Source of the DNA: JAICTV01 sp034666045
GTDB lineage: Bacteria > Planctomycetota > Phycisphaerae > Tepidisphaerales > Tepidisphaeraceae
DNA length: 17,284 nt
Assembly: GCA_034666045.1 (NCBI GenBank)
Contig: JAXDMN010000265.1
Coordinates: 1 to 17,284 of the forward strand
Reading direction: 5' to 3'
Below are positions 15,227 to 17,284 of the stretch, piece by piece. The notes under the pieces are model-generated. The model did not search any database. It was not told where the DNA came from and saw only the letters and a list, made by a program, of their open reading frames with translations. Position 1 is the first letter of the stretch; every line of letters begins with the position of its first letter. The position numbers and the translations under genes were made by a program.

Positions 15227-15253
15227 GGAGCCGGACTCGACGAGTCCGGCTCC
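15227..15253. repeat. 12-bp perfect hairpin upstream of fabI
   Basis: GGAGCCGGACTC (15227-15238) and GAGTCCGGCTCC (15242-15253) pair perfectly around GAC. No T-run follows on the + strand. It resembles a dispersed palindromic repeat; a regulatory role in the fabI leader is possible. Confidence 0.7.
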
Positions 15254-15346
15254 GTCCCCCCTGTTCCTCGCGTCGCGCCCCGCGCTTGTTCCACCTCCCT
15301 GCTGCCGATACCCTCACCCGCCACTCATTCACCGAAGGAGCAACTG

Positions 15347-16129
15347 ATGCCAGGCCTGCTGGAAGGGAAGAAGGGACTCGTCCTCAACGTCGCCAACGAT
15401 CGCTCGATCGCCTGGCACATCGGCAGCAACGCCATCAAGCAGGGCGCGACGGTCGGCTTCGGCTACCTGCCGATGGAAAAAATGGAGCGGCGGGCGCGGA
15501 AATCGCTCGATGAGATGGGGGCGAGCAACGCCTGGCTTCAGCCGTGCGACGTCGGGTCGGATGAAAGCATCGCCGGGTTCTTCAAAGCGGCCCAGGACCA
15601 GTTCGGCACGATCGATTTTCTCGTGCACTCACTGGCCTTCGCGAACCGGGAGTATTTGGCGGTCGGGAAATTTTTATCGACGCCGCGCGAGGTCTTCCGC
15701 CAGGCCCTCGACATCAGCGCGTACTCGCTGATCGCCATGTCGCGCGCCGCGGCGCCGTTGATGACCAACGGCGGCTCGATCATCGCGCTGACCTACCTCG
15801 GCAGTGAGAAAGCGGTGCCCGGCTACAACGTCATGGGCGTCGCCAAGGCCGCGCTGGAGAGCTCGATGCGTTACCTCGCATTCGAGCTCGGCGAAAAGAA
15901 AATCCGCGTCAACACCATCTCCGCCGGCCCGGTGCGAACCCTGAGCGCCATGGCCGTCGGCGGCATCGACGAAATGTTCGCCCACTGCGAAAAGAAATCG
16001 CCGCTGAAGCGCAACATCGACGGCGACGAAGTCGGCAAGACCGCGATGTTTTTACTGAGCGATCTGTCGAGCGGGGTGACCGGAGAAAACATCTTCGTCG
16101 ACAGCGGGTTCAATATTGTAGGGTTGTGA
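15347..16129 (+). CDS. fabI: Enoyl-[acyl-carrier-protein] reductase, NADH type
   Basis: A 260-residue short-chain dehydrogenase that performs the last reduction in each fatty-acid elongation cycle, turning trans-2-enoyl-ACP into acyl-ACP. The N-terminal segment GLVLNVANDRSIAWHIG is the atypical FabI cofactor loop (classic SDRs have TGxxxGIG). The catalytic pair of tyrosines and lysine is intact: Tyr150 in LTYLGSEKAV, Tyr160 and Lys167 in YNVMGVAKAALE. The substrate-loop and C-terminal parts, VNTISAGPVRTLSA and FVDSGFNIVGL, are also typical. ATG 15347 has a textbook AAGGAG six bases upstream; an open extension to 15176 crosses repeats and is rejected. A 12-bp hairpin spans the stop codon. The product is the target class of triclosan and isoniazid-like inhibitors. 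Confidence 0.96.
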   Translation: MPGLLEGKKGLVLNVANDRSIAWHIGSNAIKQGATVGFGYLPMEKMERRARKSLDEMGASNAWLQPCDVGSDESIAGFFKAAQDQFGTIDFLVHSLAFANREYLAVGKFLSTPREVFRQALDISAYSLIAMSRAAAPLMTNGGSIIALTYLGSEKAVPGYNVMGVAKAALESSMRYLAFELGEKKIRVNTISAGPVRTLSAMAVGGIDEMFAHCEKKSPLKRNIDGDEVGKTAMFLLSDLSSGVTGENIFVDSGFNIVGL

Positions 16130-16148
16130 CGCGACTGCGTCACAACCC
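16121..16148. repeat. 12-bp perfect hairpin across the fabI stop codon
   Basis: GGGTTGTGACGC (16121-16132) and GCGTCACAACCC (16137-16148) pair perfectly around GACT, and the fabI TGA (16127-16129) lies inside the left arm. There is no U-tract after it, so termination would have to work without one. Confidence 0.75.
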
Positions 16149-16157
16149 GATGTAGCC

Positions 16158-16174
16158 GCGACGCCACGCGTCGC
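16158..16174. repeat. 7-bp perfect hairpin downstream of fabI
   Basis: GCGACGC (16158-16164) and GCGTCGC (16168-16174) pair around CAC, ten bases after the hairpin over the fabI stop. The pair of stem-loops together may protect or terminate the fabI transcript, or be part of a dispersed repeat. Confidence 0.5.
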
Positions 16175-16275
16175 GCGTCCGCTATTGAGTCCGGTTATCG
16201 GACGACCAGTCACCAAAACTCACCTCCCGCGCCGATGAAAGGAGTGTGCCGCGTCCCAATCGATCAGAAATCTTC

Positions 16276-16653
16276 ATGCGCGTCCTCCTCATCGAAGACG
16301 ACGCGCAACTCCGCCAGGTGATGGGGATCTTCCTCCGCAGTCTCGGCGCGACCGTGCTCGCCGAGATCGCCGACGGCGTCGCGGCGCTCGAGCATCTCGC
16401 CGCGGAGGCGAATGATCCGCCGGATCTGATCGTCACCGATTGCCAGATGCCGCGGATGGACGGGATCGCGCTCGTGCGTCACCTGCGCACCCGCGGCGAC
16501 CGAACGCCCGTCATCATGATCAGCGGCCAGCACGACCCGCGCGTGGTCGAACTCGCCTACGAGGCCGGCGTCGACCACTACCTCCCCAAGCCCCTGTCGG
16601 CCGACTCGCTGATGATGGCGATCGCTCAAACCCTGTCGAACCGGGCAGCGTAG
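16276..16653 (+). CDS. Stand-alone response regulator receiver protein
   Basis: A 125-residue single receiver domain with no output domain, like CheY or Spo0F. The acidic pair Asp8-Asp9, phospho-acceptor Asp55 in VTDCQMPRMDG, Ser83 in VIMISGQ and Lys105 in YLPKP are all present, so it should accept phosphate from a histidine kinase and act by protein contact in the cytoplasm. No kinase is encoded nearby, so it is an orphan. ATG 16276 gives the usual MRVLLIEDD start; an in-frame GTG at 16246 would add ten residues but sits too close to the AAAGGAG at 16238-16244. Neither start is well supported by a ribosome site. Confidence 0.88.
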   Translation: MRVLLIEDDAQLRQVMGIFLRSLGATVLAEIADGVAALEHLAAEANDPPDLIVTDCQMPRMDGIALVRHLRTRGDRTPVIMISGQHDPRVVELAYEAGVDHYLPKPLSADSLMMAIAQTLSNRAA

Positions 16654-16715
16654 AACCCAAAATGGGAACGCCGCGGAGGCAAGCGTTTTGTTGGCAACAC
16701 GCCGAGTGGCGGCCC

Positions 16716-16744
16716 TTGAAATGCCCCGCGTCGGCGGCTACGAT
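16716..16744 (+). promoter_or_regulatory. Sigma70-type promoter of tRNA-Gly
   Basis: TTGAAA (16716-16721), a 17-bp spacer and TACGAT (16739-16744) place the start site near 16751, about 19 bases before the tRNA. Spacing and position are what a tRNA promoter should show. Confidence 0.6.
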
Positions 16745-16769
16745 TTCGCCCCGACAATCAAAGTCCGTC

Positions 16770-16841
16770 GCGGGTGTAGCTCAGTGGTAGAGCGTCACGT
16801 TGCCAACGTGAATGTCGAGGGTTCGACCCCCTTCACCCGCT
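16770..16841 (+). tRNA. tRNA-Gly (anticodon GCC)
   Basis: A complete cloverleaf: acceptor GCGGGTG/CACCCGC, D stem GCTC/GAGC, anticodon stem TCACG/CGTGA with loop TTGCCAA (anticodon GCC), and T arm GAGGG-TTCGACC-CCCTT with one G-U pair. The discriminator is T at 16841 and CCA is not encoded. A promoter lies upstream and an intrinsic terminator starts three bases downstream. Confidence 0.97.
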
Positions 16842-16843
16842 TC

Positions 16844-16874
16844 AAAACCCTGTCCCAGATGGACGGGGTTTTTC
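16844..16874 (+). terminator. Rho-independent terminator of tRNA-Gly
   Basis: AAAACCCTGTCC (16844-16855) pairs with GGACGGGGTTTT (16861-16872), with one T-G wobble and a CAGAT loop, and runs into TTTTT. It stands between the tRNA and the convergent atpG gene. Confidence 0.85.
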
Positions 16875-16936
16875 GTTGGGGGGGATCGGGGTGGCGATCA
16901 AAGCCCTTCCGCCACGGCCGAGATCGAGCCGCTTCG

Positions 16937-17284
16937 CTATCCTTTCATCGCCTCGACGCCGCCCATGATTTCGGACAGCTCGGTGGTGATCTGGCTCTGC
17001 CGCGCGCGGTTGTATTGCATGCTGAGGGCCTTGGCCATCTTGTCGGCGTTGTCGGTGGCGCTTTTCATCGCGACCATTCTGGCGACGTGCTCGCTGGTGG
17101 TCGCATCGAGGAACGCCTGGAAGAACGCGGTCTTGACGGTGAGCGGCAGCAGCTCATCGAGCAGCTCGCGCGGCTCGGGGGAGAAGTCGTAGACGACTTC
17201 GCCGCGCAGCGGGATCGCATCGGCATGAACGTCCGCACCGCTCCGCCGTGCGTCGAGGGCGCCGGCGCGGGACTGCGCTTCCTT
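16937..17284 (-). CDS. atpG: ATP synthase F1 gamma subunit, C-terminal part (truncated by window edge)
   Basis: The last 115 residues of the gamma subunit, the central rotor shaft of F1F0 ATP synthase, which turns inside the alpha3-beta3 ring. The C-terminal helix is unmistakable: TSEHVARMVAMKSATDNAD, followed by MQYNRARQSQITTELSEIMG and a GGVEAM ending before the TAG at 16937. The N-terminal helix lies beyond the window. In most bacteria atpG is followed by atpD (beta); here atpG is instead followed by a convergent tRNA-Gly gene, so no atpD lies directly downstream. Confidence 0.95.
   Translation of the reverse strand, partial: KEAQSRAGALDARRSGADVHADAIPLRGEVVYDFSPEPRELLDELLPLTVKTAFFQAFLDATTSEHVARMVAMKSATDNADKMAKALSMQYNRARQSQITTELSEIMGGVEAMKG

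Larger units (their letters stand above)
14896..15346. other. 451-bp repeat-rich gap before fabI
   Basis: I see no gene here. From left to right it holds a terminator-like hairpin (14937-14969), a GGGCC-GAA-GGCCC hairpin (15051-15063), five tandem 10-bp units (15141-15190), a 12-bp perfect hairpin (15227-15253) and the fabI ribosome site AAGGAG (15335-15340). A TTGACA at 15022-15027 has no matching -10. No fabI promoter could be identified. Confidence 0.6.

Noticed and set aside
16235..16321. A 28-codon frame beginning ATGAAAGGAGTG before the receiver gene
   Set aside because: It overlaps the receiver frame, has a Ser/Lys-rich out-of-frame character and no ribosome site; more likely chance.

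Overview
The window looks like chromosomal DNA from a GC-rich planctomycete-type bacterium, probably class Phycisphaerae. This rests on an exported pseudopilin-like protein with an H-X9-DG signature, a Tat-exported Gfo/Idh/MocA oxidoreductase, and many intergenic palindromic repeats of a kind I recall from Planctomycetes. The assignment is inference; no rRNA is present to confirm it.

Layout. 1-4137 (+): the 3' part of a zinc alcohol dehydrogenase, a GNAT acetyltransferase and a Ca2+-type P-type ATPase, packed with overlapping ends like a stress/low-oxygen operon. 4218-4390: a hairpin and terminator region shared by the ATPase (+) and a tRNA-Phe gene (-). 4438-5826 (+): a secreted Gfo/Idh/MocA oxidoreductase. 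5827-10511 (+): psd and pssA, the two enzymes that make phosphatidylethanolamine from CDP-diacylglycerol and serine, then gltX, then a two-gene module of a small helical protein and a minimal nucleotidyltransferase. The junctions before psd, between psd and pssA, and between pssA and gltX each hold a different long inverted repeat. 10519-14461 (-): glnS, a DUF2141 lipoprotein-like protein, a pseudopilin-like protein and a membrane-anchored protein of unknown function. 14695-16653 (+): an uncharacterised 66-residue protein behind a recognisable -10 box, a 451-bp repeat-rich gap, fabI and a stand-alone receiver protein. 16716-17284: tRNA-Gly with promoter and terminator, converging on the 3' end of atpG (-).

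Functionally this is mostly housekeeping: membrane lipid synthesis (psd, pssA, fabI), translation (gltX, glnS, two tRNAs) and energy (atpG), with accessory genes between. The items most worth a second look are the nucleotidyltransferase/small-protein pair, the ~64-residue insertion in the glutamyl-tRNA synthetase, the five 10-bp tandem units upstream of fabI, the series of unrelated intergenic palindromes, and promoters placed so close to psd and gltX that their mRNAs may be leaderless. I did not find a clear large novel defence or mobile system.
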